A stretch of 64,000 bases of DNA from Laccaria trichodermophora (Eukaryota; Basidiomycota; Agaricomycetes; Agaricales; Hydnangiaceae), in the NCBI GenBank assembly GCA_018417955.1, contig JACTVC010000002.1:496001-560000 (forward strand), in the 5' to 3' direction. Position 1 is the first letter of the stretch; each line of letters starts with the position of its first letter. The position numbers were made by a program, and so were the translations under genes. A model generated the notes under the pieces. It saw nothing but the letters and a program-made list of their open reading frames with translations, made no database searches and was not told the origin of the DNA. This document shows, one piece after another, positions 9,955 through 20,068 of the stretch.

Positions 9955-12749
9955 CGTGCGCACTTTCGTATGGCGACTCGTGAATCCATCGTAATACGTA
10001 GTTGATTTTGGATTTCGGAACACACAGTCGAGTTTTCCAACCAGCATCTATGAAGTAGAGTAGACCGTCCTGTCCTCTTTGGAAGTGGCTGGTCGAAATT
10101 ATGGTCCTTTCGTTAGGTTGAGTTTTCAGGTAGCGCGGGGCAAAGAAACTGTCTGCTTCGTAACCTTCAGCGAATTCCTTACAGATGGCAGGATCGACGG
10201 ATATCAATAATTGAGTACGACTCGACCAATCCTCGTCCGGAGGGTTCTCTGATGGCTTGACCCCGACGGGGTACGTCCAGGGGTCTGCTTTTGTGAAGGG
10301 CAAGATCTCCCCTTGTTCTTCAGAATTAGGTATGGGCTCTAAAGAGCTCGAGACATTCGCGCTGGTTTCCTTCCTGTTGACTTCCGGTAATTCGCGCTTT
10401 TTATCAGCAGCGAGTTGTCGTCTGGTACGAACTGAGGCTGACATTTTATCCAAGACATCCTCCCACCACATGACACAGAATACCGCTTTAGGAGCAGGTG
10501 CTCTGAATATCCTATCTTCCACCTTTTGAGCCACGCCACGCTTCAGGTCGTCCTGTTCGATAGGAACGTTATCGTCATTCAAAGGGGAATCGTGGGGCGG
10601 GATCCGGATGAGACGAGATAGAGGATCTACATTAGAGTGAATTCGTCCGGCTCTATGAACGATTTTAAGACCTGGGTACGCTGCGAATACGGCTCCCCAG
10701 GCCGCTAATCGTCTGTTGGCATTTTCATAGACTCGCGCCCATACCAGGGCAGCGTGATCCGTGATTAGCGTGATATTTTCTCCTTCTATAAACAGCTGAA
10801 ATTTAACTAAAGCTTCCTTTGCGGCTAAAGCTTCTCTTTCAGTAGCGCTATAATTGCGCTCGGCTGGCTTAAAGGTCCTGCTCCAATAAGCGATTACGCG
10901 TTCAACGTGGACGACTGTCTCATCAAGCGACGCCCCCCACCCATCTCGGTGCTCAGCTTCGTGCTGATCCTTGTGAAGCTTGGCGACGAGATTAGGTACT
11001 TCTTTGTTAGCGTTCCATGCGGATTCCAATCTTGTGTAGCAAGGCGTGCCCTTAAGATCCTTGACTTGGATGACTTGTACCTGTTGCAAACTGGCACCTA
11101 ACGCTACATCCGAAGCGTCGGTATACAATCTATAGGCTTGCCCTGCAATTGGATGTCCCAGCACGGGCGCGTTAGCTAAAGCTTCCTTCGCTTGATTGTA
11201 TGCTATCTCCTGTTCCGCGCGCCACTGCCATTTGATGCCCTTTTTTAGAAGGTTGAACAGTGGCGCAGCGATCATGGAGTAAAATGGTATATACGACGAG
11301 AAATAGACCACCATCCCTAGGAACTTCTGTAGGTCACTGACAGAAGTAGGGCAAGCAAGGTCCATTATAGCTTGAACCTTCTCCTTGTGGGTGGATAGAC
11401 CCAATCTTGATACCTTCTGTCCGAGTAGCAATATGGAAGAGTAGCCTACGAAACACTTGGCAGGTGATAAGGTTATTCCTGCTGCGGCTATAGCTCCCAA
11501 GACTCGGTCTAAGTGGTCCAGATGTTCTGTCCAGTTCTTGGAGTATACAACTATATCGTCGATGTAAACTAAGGCAAATAGCCATAGGAACGGGGCTAAT
11601 ATCCCTTGCATAACTCTTTGGAAAATAGAAGGTCCGTTCCTAAGTCCAAACGGCATTCTTTTAAATTGCCATAGCCCGAGATGACATCGGAAGGCTGTCT
11701 TTTCTTTAGCGTCCTCGGCCATTTCTAGCTGAGTAAACCCTGCCAGCGCGTCGAACGATGATAAAACTTGCAACCCGGATAATGCTTGGATGATTTCAGA
11801 TTGCCGAGGGATAGGGAACTCGTCCGGTATAGTTTTAGCGTTAAGTTTACGATAGTCGATAACGAGTCGTGGTTTGCCGTTCCTGTAGACTACAAGTGCT
11901 GGGAAACCCCACGGACTGACGGAGGGTTCGATAACCTCGGCTTCAAACCAGGCTTTCATCTGTTGGTCGATCACTTCTCTTTTCACAGGCGAGGCTCCGT
12001 ACATGGGTTCTGAGATTGGTTGAGTATTAGGTAGCAGCGGGATCTGTACGCGCGCTTCCATGTGACCCAGACGCCCGTTGACGCCAAAAGCTGCAGCATT
12101 TCTTCGCAAAACTTCCGTTAGACGATCACGGTACTCTTCTGGGATGTCAGGTCCTAAGTTGACCAGTTGTTCCACGTCCCCAATTACGGGGTCTTCCGGC
12201 ACGGCCGTGGTCTTGGGTCCCCAAGATTCGTCACTTTCGAAACAGTCGTCATGCCCAGGAGAATCGGCTTTGGGATTCGTGGCCGAGGCTAAGTCTTGTG
12301 CTTTCAAGGTGCCGACTATGGTTTTCCGTAGAGCTTCGGCAGATGCCGCCATCTTGTCTAGATGCTCCTCGTCTCTAGGTTTATCTATCATATTTTCGGG
12401 GTTATGTAGATATCCGACGACCTCTCCTGCTCTCACGTAGCGTGGATGGGGGCTTGGATTGGCGATGGGTATGAAGGGACAGGAGGCGCTAATCCAAGTA
12501 GTAGGAGCAGCCATCACGTCCTGATCATCTGTCCCAATTATAACTTTTTCTACTATCCAATCATCACGGCCTTCAAACATCGCGTGAACCGCTACATTGC
12601 ATACGCTGTTCGAGTGTATCAGGGTGTCGTCTAGGGCTACAACCTCCATTAGTTTAGTAGCGCTGATCTTGGGTTTGGATCGAGCTACGGCCTTCCTTCG
12701 CACGAACGACTTAGTAGTGTGGGCGGCTCTTATTTCGAATCCAAGATCG
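9955..12749 (-). CDS. Chromovirus reverse transcriptase-RNase H (middle of pol)
   Basis: Frame open from the nested insertion at 12750 to the solo LTR. RT motifs in order: KPRLVIDYRKLNAKT, SFDALAGFTQLEM, RMPFGLRNGPSIFQRVM and the catalytic LVYIDDIVVYS at about 11548-11575, then LSPAKC and FLGMVVYFSSYI. RNase H follows with YTDASDVALGASL, ERNYSATEREALA, ITDHAALVWAR and HRAGRIHSNVDPLSR. The end (HESPYESAHAG) holds the two histidines of the integrase HHCC domain. The first codons after the upstream insertion (NIDLGFEIRAAH) continue the protease-RT linker. The catalytic residues are present. The protein is separated from protease and integrase by the two insertions. Confidence 0.95.
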
Positions 12750-12753
12750 ATGT

Positions 12754-13843
12754 TGATGAGCGCGCGCTTATCCTAGGTACGCGAACCCGAACTTCCGAAC
12801 GAATTTCCGAATTTCCGAATATTCTACCAACTTTGCGAATCTTGCTCCACACGCGTCCCCTCCTGCCTATATTCGATTCAATAACACATTCAGATGTCTT
12901 CGCCAACTTTAGGATGTTCCATTCGCGCGTTTCCACACACACCCCGAATATTCTATCATGTGTACACGCTTTAAATCCGAACTTCCGAATATTCAACAGC
13001 TTTGCGAGGATTTCGACAACATCTCCACACACATGTTCACAAGACATTCGCAGACTCATCAACAATTACCCTTTCGCTTTCTCGCCACTTCAGATGTATC
13101 TTCACACATGCCCGAATAGTTGTATTGCGAAAGAATGCGCACAGGCACATACTCCGGCATTCATCCATTCCCATCAATCCGGTCATATTGTTTGCATATT
13201 TGGAGTTTAGATTTAACCTAGGATCAATCGCCATGCACAGCCAGTCTTTGCCTCCATTTTCCGAATATATTGGTGCCTTTTCACCCCTTACTTATTCTTC
13301 TTTTATTTTATATTCATTTTTTTTACTTCTTTCGCATTTCTCTGATTTTGCTCTTACTATCTTCATGTTTCATGTTTCGGAACTTCTTATCTTTGTTTCT
13401 ATCTTTCACATTTCCTTTTTTCGAATATTTTCGAATATTTGTACATTCATGTATTTGTAGTATCATAGTACTTCGAAATAACAAGTCGTATTTGACCCCT
13501 CGATTCGCATCTCGTTCCAGCTGATAATCGTTTCAGCACTTCGTAATACTCTTCGCCATCGTCCTGCACACCGTGTGCACTTGTCAACCTTCGCATTATT
13601 CGTTTTCCGATTATTCCCTCCACTCATATTGTCCCTAACATCCTCATACTCCCCACACACCTTCGGACGCACCCCCACACATTAGGAGTTGTGTCTACAT
13701 CACCCTTCCTGTTTTGAGAAGCCCAGAGAACTCCGTCTCGTGTCTTTCAGAGCCACTCAAAGCAACGCTAACCATTTCCGAAGGCTTTGTATTTGGTGTG
13801 TTTTGGATTTTCCATACACATCTACTGCGTTGCAGGCATATCA
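12754..13843. mobile_element. 1.09-kb insertion between protease and RT
   Basis: Ends read TGATGAGCGC and GGCATATCA on plus. Flanks share ATGT (12750-12753 and 13844-13847), extendable to ATGTT, so a 4-5 bp TSD. Removing 1094 bp brings protease (frame of 13822) and RT (frame of 9926) into one frame and restores the linker ...SSENID/LGFEIR. The interior is AT-rich with repeated TTCCGAATATTC-like motifs and T-rich tracts, and no convincing gene. TG...CA ends allow a solo LTR. The ends are also weakly inverted (TGATATGCCTGC against TGATGAGCGCGC), so a small DNA element is the alternative. Confidence 0.7.
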
Positions 13844-13848
13844 ATGTT

Positions 13849-15895
13849 CTCCGAGGAGGCTGCGAGTATCACGCGCCCAGAGCGCCCAACCGCTACTTCA
13901 CAGTGTCCTGAGGCATACCTTGTCAGGCCAAGTTCATAGGTAGTCTGGAAGTCTTCCCCCAATAGAAGAGGTACATTCATATTGCGTACCACGTAAGCCT
14001 CAAGTTCAAAACTAACGATCGATTCGTCTTGCGCGAGGACGAATAACTCAGTCTTGATGTACCCTAAGACCTTCGCGCCTCCTGTTAGTTGATATAACTT
14101 CATTCTTAAGCCTTCGCGTAAGCGCAGAGCGCTTGGCATAGACTTCCAGAATTCTTCTGATACGAGAGTGATGTCCGCCCCCGAGTCTAGTCGTGCGCGA
14201 ATCGATTCCGACTCGAGGGTCCCGATTTTCGCTGGCATTTGCAGAGCCCTCGTTCCCAAGGATCCCATTCCTTCCGGTAGTGAACGACCTTTGACCACTG
14301 GGAACACCTTCCCCGGTTCATAGATTCGTTTAGACAACTTATTCTTAACAGGAGGAGTGGCAGTGGGTTTATGATCCTTCGGAGTAGTCATTACTTCTTT
14401 GTCTTTTCCTTTATTATAGTCCTTGGCTTTGCGCGCGTTACGGTGTGCGGGGTAAACTCTATGTAACTTCGCATCCGTCCGTCGTTCGAGGTTAGGTTCG
14501 TTATCGCGCAAATCAGCAGCAAGTTCCATGCGCTTCTCTGCTGCGAATGAATTCCTGTGGATTCCTCGAGATGAATGGATTTCAGAGGCGTAATTCTTAA
14601 GCATTCTTTCACTCTCATAAGCAGAAAGGGCGGAGTTAGATTCAACCAGCATAACTATATACTCTCTATCTGCTTCCTCTTCCTCATCCCACACGATGTG
14701 AATCTTATGAGCATTCCGCAGAGCGTTCCACTTCCCGTAGTGGGGACAGTCTCGGTGGAAATGCTTAGGACTAGTGCAGATGTAGCAGTCTCCATTAGGT
14801 TCTCGTGGGCTGATCTTGGAATCGTCCCTCTCAAAGGTTACTCCATTCACAGTTTTACCGTGAGGGAATTCTGGCTTTGCGGGCGTCGGTTTACGCCCCC
14901 CAACCCGCGGCGGAGGTCTTCGGTTGTTGTTGGAGGCGAAATTGACGTCTCGTTCTATCTCTCCATCATCGTCAGACGAATAAGATTCCAGCTGAACTCC
15001 TTGATTGGTGAGTTCAGCCTCCGCTGCGTGTGCTGCGCGCGGACGACTGTTCCTATAAAACGGCGCTGGCCGCTTATTGCGTTCGGCCTGCTGCCAGGAG
15101 GTTACGAGACCATTCTTCATCCGCTTAGCTACGGATTGGACAGATAGTATCGTGGGACAGATAACCTCACTGAGGTAATGCGACCATTCCACAGGTTGCC
15201 TGCGAAGTATACGGGCGACCGCAGTGGGTCCATCAACTTTGTCTGGATGTAGGAAATGATGGTATCGGATGCGTCGTTGGATGTATTCTAGCGGGCTTTC
15301 CTGTTCGTGACCCTTATTTCGGAAGGTCATTTCGTCAAACTCGAAGGTTCGTTCTCGTACCCATTCCTCATCCAGGAAGTGGGCTTGGATTCCAACCATC
15401 ATGTTGTCCCAGTCAACCGAGAAATAGTCACGATCCGGAGCTGGTAAGGTCTCCCACCAGCTTAGGGCGTAAGAAGTCCATTTAAAGGGGGCTAACTGGG
15501 CGATTCCTTCCTTCATTTTGGGACTTAATCTGGCGAGGAATCCCATATTACTCAGATAGTTGATAGCGGATTCGCCTGCCCCGTCCCATTCTGGCAGCAT
15601 CGCGCTATTAAGCTTGCGGTTCAGCTGCCATTCCTCTGGAAGCCGCCACCAGGGAGTTATATTGGGATCTTGCGGGATGGGATCTCCATTGTTTCCGCCT
15701 CCGCCCCCGCCGCCTCCTCCACCTCCGCCTCCGCCACCGTTCCCGCCGCCACCGTTGTCTCGCGGGGGAACGTACCAAGAAGCTGGTGGATTCGGTCCAT
15801 TGGGTCCACCCGGGTTGCCGCCTCCTCCAGCGTTACCACTATTGCCAGAGGAGGAGGATCCGCCAGAGGGTGGGCCTTGTCGACTGGGATCGGAT
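13849..15895 (-). CDS. Chromovirus Gag core, zinc knuckle and protease
   Basis: From the upstream end: a glycine/asparagine-rich linker (about 15890-15690), then TPWWRLPEEWQLNRK and MLPEWDGAGESAINYL, a Gag capsid-type region (WETLPAPDRDYFSVDW, LEYIQRRIRYHHFL). The CCHC zinc knuckle CYICTSPKHFHRDC lies at about 14750-14795. The aspartic protease is at about 14200, with catalytic ARLDSGADITLVSEE. The frame stops at 13822 only because of the nested insertion. It continues upstream past the first ATG (15600) to an in-frame stop at 15895-15897, in a different frame from the Gag N-terminal ORF, so a -1 shift or a 1-nt lesion must join the two. Confidence 0.9.
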
Positions 15896-17723
15896 TACTC
15901 CCTTGGTTGGGGTTTCCATTACTCCTTGAGGGTTGGGCCCGATTGGTCTCATGCTGATTGTTCTTGTACCGGAAGGTATAACTAGTCCACGACTTAGGAC
16001 TAGGTAAGCGCGAGCTGAACGCAGCTGGTGTCCGAGGATGATTGAGGCTATTACCCGAAGCAATAGTTGTGGGGCCGTTGTTCGATGTCCCCGTTTTGAC
16101 TGAGGAGGAGCCTACGGCGGAAATTCCTATAGCGCCCAAACCAGGTAGTCTAGACACCGGATGTCGTCTATTCAGCAAGACGGAAATCGATCCCGGTACT
16201 GGAGGATCTGAGGCAAACCTGACGTTTTGACCTTCGTTTGCAGCGGGATTTCGCGCAAGGTCTTGTTTGGTGGTAGGGGTAACGGAGGAGTTCCCCGTGG
16301 TAGTCGATTCGGCTTTATTCGGTCCTTGAAACCCTCGAGAGCGATGTACGGTGTATTCTTTAGGGATGGGACTATCCTTATAGGCTCGTTTGCGCAAATA
16401 TGCAGCAATTTCCGTTAGATCTTCAGGCAGTCGTTCATAGTATTCAGGTCTAGCCAGTAGCTGTCCAACTTTGTTCCTAGCAGACCCGTTGCCGAAAATA
16501 GACTGAAGAGAGCCTCTGGTAGACTCGTAAGAGCTGACAGACATTTGGTCTTCGCTTCCGTACATTCGAGTGAGAGCGTTGAGTTCTTGCGCTAGATGTT
16601 TGGCAGCTACGGTCGTTCGGTGTTGTAGAACACGATATGTCGCTAATATTTCAGTTCGACTCGCACAGGATGCGAGCATCCGTAAGAAGAGGAAGTCATA
16701 GTCGAGCACGAAACGGTCGCGATCCCGTTTATGGAAGAAGTCAGCCAGGACCTGTAGTACTTGATCTATGGTTACTACCACTTGGGAAGCTTCAAGCAAT
16801 AGGGATCGTTCGACTCCATAGACAATTTCGTTACCGGTGTACCTTACGAGATCCCTCTTACCGATCTCGTAACCGGCAAATTTTCGTACAGCCGCCCCTA
16901 GGTCGTCCCATCGACAATCTCTGGGCGTTTTGTATACCAGCTCGATGGCACACCTCAGTTGCTCACATTCGTACCCCGTTCGTCCTGGCAGAACTCCATC
17001 AATAGCCCCCAAAGGGACTAGGACATCCTCGTCTTTGGCGGAGTCGAAAGCTCCGAACATACGAGCAGCGGAGAGCGAGACGGGTTCCACCCAGATTGGT
17101 AAGTCCTTGTATGGTTCGATGTCCCAGAAGACTGTATTGAACTCGGACGCATTTCCACGATCCGTAGGCGTGGTCTCAGTCTCCCCTTCTTCCGTCTGAC
17201 TGGATGTGGAGGACTGAGCTCCGCTGTCCTTGATGGAGCGTTGCATGGCGTCTCGTAGATTCAATAGATCCTTGACGAAGACGGGATCGTGCTGAGCGGG
17301 GCCCTCCTGTACCGAGGCAGCGGATCGACTCGCGCCAGTGTTCGAAGGTCTACGTATCCCTTTGTTTTGGACATTCTGCTGAGTATTGATCGCGCTCTTG
17401 GGAGCAGCGGGAGGAATAGAGGCAGACTTGTTGATCGTCGGTAATCGACTCGCGCTTGATGAAGCAGCGGGGTTCGCGTAGGGTCTTTCTTTTGTTGAGT
17501 TGTCCAGGGTGTGGGGTCCAGTGAGAACTGGTCCCGAGGAGGGCATTGGACTGCGATGCGTAGGGGATATCGCATCGGCGTCTGGTTCCTCCGTCATAGA
17601 TACGCCCTTTCCCTTCTTCCTAGTGGTCAAGGGGGAGACGAGGTCTCGACTAGCCGAGTTGTTGGTGTTACGGGGTTTGGTTTTGGCGAGGTCCTCTCCA
17701 GCGGAGGGGATCGATAAGCTCAT
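15657..17723 (-). CDS. Chromovirus N-terminal Gag region
   Basis: The open frame runs back into the 5' LTR at 18581, but the stretch above 17830 has no ATG outside the LTR other than MMVTPGL (about 17829). I prefer MSLSIPSAGEDLAK at 17723. The first ~230 residues are Ser/Pro/Thr-rich and look disordered. A globular part (FWDIEPYKDLPIWVEP through KRAYKDSPIPKEY, about 17140-16370) is helical and Leu-rich and is probably part of the structural protein. The last ~80 codons (after about 15895) are out of frame with the true glycine-rich linker and read as low-complexity AEAEVEEAAG, so the biologically meaningful part likely ends near 15890. I do not recognise a named domain. Confidence 0.7.
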   Translation of the reverse strand: MSLSIPSAGEDLAKTKPRNTNNSASRDLVSPLTTRKKGKGVSMTEEPDADAISPTHRSPMPSSGPVLTGPHTLDNSTKERPYANPAASSSASRLPTINKSASIPPAAPKSAINTQQNVQNKGIRRPSNTGASRSAASVQEGPAQHDPVFVKDLLNLRDAMQRSIKDSGAQSSTSSQTEEGETETTPTDRGNASEFNTVFWDIEPYKDLPIWVEPVSLSAARMFGAFDSAKDEDVLVPLGAIDGVLPGRTGYECEQLRCAIELVYKTPRDCRWDDLGAAVRKFAGYEIGKRDLVRYTGNEIVYGVERSLLLEASQVVVTIDQVLQVLADFFHKRDRDRFVLDYDFLFLRMLASCASRTEILATYRVLQHRTTVAAKHLAQELNALTRMYGSEDQMSVSSYESTRGSLQSIFGNGSARNKVGQLLARPEYYERLPEDLTEIAAYLRKRAYKDSPIPKEYTVHRSRGFQGPNKAESTTTGNSSVTPTTKQDLARNPAANEGQNVRFASDPPVPGSISVLLNRRHPVSRLPGLGAIGISAVGSSSVKTGTSNNGPTTIASGNSLNHPRTPAAFSSRLPSPKSWTSYTFRYKNNQHETNRAQPSRSNGNPNQGSNPIPVDKAHPLADPPPLAIVVTLEEAATRVDPMDRIHQLLGTFPRETTVAAGTVAEAEVEEAAGAEAETMEIPSRKIPI

Positions 17724-18324
17724 AGAGTAGAGTGAGTGGTCGATTCGCTGGCAGCCTCCTGGCTTATGAGGAGGTGATTGATGGTCCGGGCGTAGACAGG
17801 GTACAGGTAGCCCTGGAGTTACCATCATTAGGGCTGAGGGGGTCAGGGAACCGACACTATCAGGGTCCCGAATAGGGAGAGGGCTCGCGCAACGGCAGCG
17901 GGCATAACTCAATTCGAATGGGAGAGACTTAGGCTTCCTTGTCAATTTGTAGCCTTCGAGAGCAGCGAAAGTTCGCGCTGACACAGGTTTAAGCGAGGAA
18001 GCCTCGAAGGTGGTGGGCGATGGAGCTATCGGGAGCCGAGAGGATTCATGATGGACTTCTTCATCTTCAGCAGTGACGGGGGTGATGAGTGTTGAAGTTG
18101 AGTATAACGAGTCCTCAGGCAGAGGGCTTCCGTGAGCAGCGAGCGATCGCGCTATCGAGGGCCGAGTAGCTCCTGATAAGACCTCATCGTCCGTCGAGGG
18201 GTCTAAGGTGTTTGTTGTTGTAGGTAGGCTGGATATAATAGTCAGTTGACAGATCCTGTCAGAAGGGCTTACCGTTTGGGGGTTCTCCGCGCCTATGCAC
18301 TCACGGACTTCATCTTGGTGAAGT

Positions 18325-18341
18325 CCGCGGTGCCCCCACCA
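18325..18341 (-). other. Primer-binding site of chromovirus
   Basis: TGGTGGGGGCACCGCGG begins one nucleotide inside the 5' LTR. It starts with TGG, complementary to the CCA tail of a tRNA whose 3' end would read CCGCGGTGCCCCCACCA. I do not assign the tRNA. Confidence 0.6.
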
Positions 18342-18342
18342 T

Positions 18343-18710
18343 TGTGAAACCGAACGTGTGTCCGTGACTTCTCGATGGAGTCGCGTGCACGAGATGGCAG
18401 CGGAGAAAAGGTGAGGTACTCGCGAGAGCGAGGAAGATGAGGAGACGCGTGGCGTCTTCTCGAGTGAGCGTCCCTGTAACCCTGGGAGGGGGACGTTGTC
18501 ACCCGACGTCGGACTCTGGTATCCCGGAGGGGAGGCATTAGGTTGCCTAACCGTAAAGCGTATCCGTGACCCAATCCACATATGTATATAATGTGGTTAT
18601 CAAGTGAGTTACCAGAGAATGTAGCACAACTATATACAACAAGAAGCAAACAATAGTAAACAATGATCCTAAGTCATGTACAACTACTAGGACACATGTC
18701 CGCCGTTACA
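18343..18710 (-). repeat. 5' LTR of chromovirus
   Basis: 368 bp, partner of 4069-4436. Followed on plus by TAACC (18711-18715), the second TSD copy, and then by the resumed right arm of the fold-back element. Confidence 0.95.
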
Positions 18711-18715
18711 TAACC

Positions 18716-19855
18716 TGTTAGCCCTAACCCTAATTTTTGCAGTCTAAGTCCAACTTTTGTAGTCTTTTGTAGTCTATCAGTAAAATTTGTAGTCTATGTC
18801 TGACTTTTGTAGTCTTTTGTAGTCTATCAGTAAACTTTGTAGTCTGAGTCTGACTTTTTTGTAGTCTATCAGTAAACTTGGTAGTCTATATCTGACAATT
18901 CCTTTTCTAGGGCATGCACCTTCCTTTTTTGGTCATTTTTCCCACGATACAATAATTGTAGCTCTTTCTTTTAGATTTCTAAATATACTGAAATCATATT
19001 GTTTGGTTTTGTTTTCATAGAGAAAAATGCAAAAAACAAAAAAAAACATGACACTTTTGGGATTCCTTTACCTCATATCTCCACAATGGGAGCACTTCAG
19101 AACATAATTTAAACAGATTCAGGAAGCTACAGTGTATGGCTACAACTTTTGTTTTTTTGACCATTTTTGGTAATTGGTCATGTGACCAACAACCCAACAA
19201 CCCATTCCATGGACCCTGATAGGTAAAACCATTCCCCTCTTGGTTTTTTTTCAGTTTTTGGTCAAATCAGGTGATATTCCCCTTTTAGGATGGACCCTGA
19301 AGGCAGTGCCTGATGTTCTGTACACCATTTATATATATATTCAATTTTTCTGCTAAAAATGAAATATTCATTGAAAGTGCCAGGTACACATATGAAAAAC
19401 ACAATGAAATATCCTGGGGCTAACAATGAAATATGCAATGAAAGCGCCAGGTATCCATATGAAAATTCCAATGAAATATCCTGGGGTTGAGAATGAAATA
19501 TATATTGAAAGCGCCAGGTATCTATATGAAAATCGCAATGAAATATCCTGGGGTTGACAATGAAATATATATTGAAAGCGCCAGGTATCTATATGAAAAT
19601 TGCAATGAGATATCCAGAGATAATGAATGAAATATATATTGAAAGCGCCAGGCTTTCATATGAAAATTGCAATGAAATATCCTGGGGTTGAGAATGAAAT
19701 ATATATTGAAAGCACCAGGTATCCATATGAAAATCGCAATGAGATATCCTAGAACAATGAGATATGCGATCTCATTGAACCTCTAGGCATTATACACATC
19801 GCCTTCCAGGCATATGTCTGGTTTTTATCATAAAAGTGTATACCACCCATCGTGA
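18716..19855 (-). repeat. Right arm of fold-back element, outer part
   Basis: Reverse complement of about 514-2500, starting TGTTAGCCCTAACCCTAA and ending GTGTATACCAC. It matches the left arm over the CATGTTTTTTTTTGTTTTTTG block (19035-19050) and the CATGTGACCAACAACCC block. Its 67-bp array (about 19435-19748) has about five units against 17 on the left, and the AGACTACAAA array is one unit shorter. Confidence 0.85.
19435..19748 (-). repeat. 67-bp tandem array, short mirror copy
   Basis: About five units of the same sequence as 605-1740 in inverse orientation (GCGCCAGGTATCTATATGAA motif). It marks the unequal length of the two arms. Confidence 0.9.
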
Positions 19856-20068
19856 TCCTCGGTCTACCAGTCTACAGGTGGTTTCTACTCTACAGGCGAG
19901 AACTGTTCTTGTGCTTGACTATGAAGCAGTAAGTGAGTCTTCTATCAGTATATTTGAACTACTGGTTACTACCTACTTGTCGGATTTGTATGTTGCTTAC
20001 CTACTTTGAGCAGTGAAATACATAGCCTTTCCATGCTTCCTGATGTGATTCGTTATAACATGACTACA

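Larger units (their letters stand above)
4069..18710 (-). mobile_element. Ty3/Gypsy chromovirus, 14.6 kb, with nested insertions
   Basis: Minus-strand LTR retrotransposon with 368-bp LTRs (TGTGAAAC...GTTACA read on plus) and 5-bp TSD TAACC at 4064-4068 and 18711-18715. The LTRs differ at four sites, all transitions (about 1.1%), so insertion was fairly recent. Order in element sense: 5' LTR, primer-binding site, Gag, zinc knuckle, protease, RT, RNase H, integrase with C-terminal chromodomain, extra 1104-codon ORF, polypurine tract, 3' LTR. Two insertions break pol (12754-13843 and 9443-9949). Removing each together with one TSD copy puts protease, RT and integrase in one frame, so the parent copy had a continuous Gag-Pol. 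The host site is the fold-back repeat. It is unlikely to be autonomous now. Confidence 0.95.

Noticed and set aside
12719..13210. 163-codon plus-strand frame
   Set aside because: It crosses the border of the nested insertion into RT and consists of low-complexity Phe/His/Ser; not a gene.
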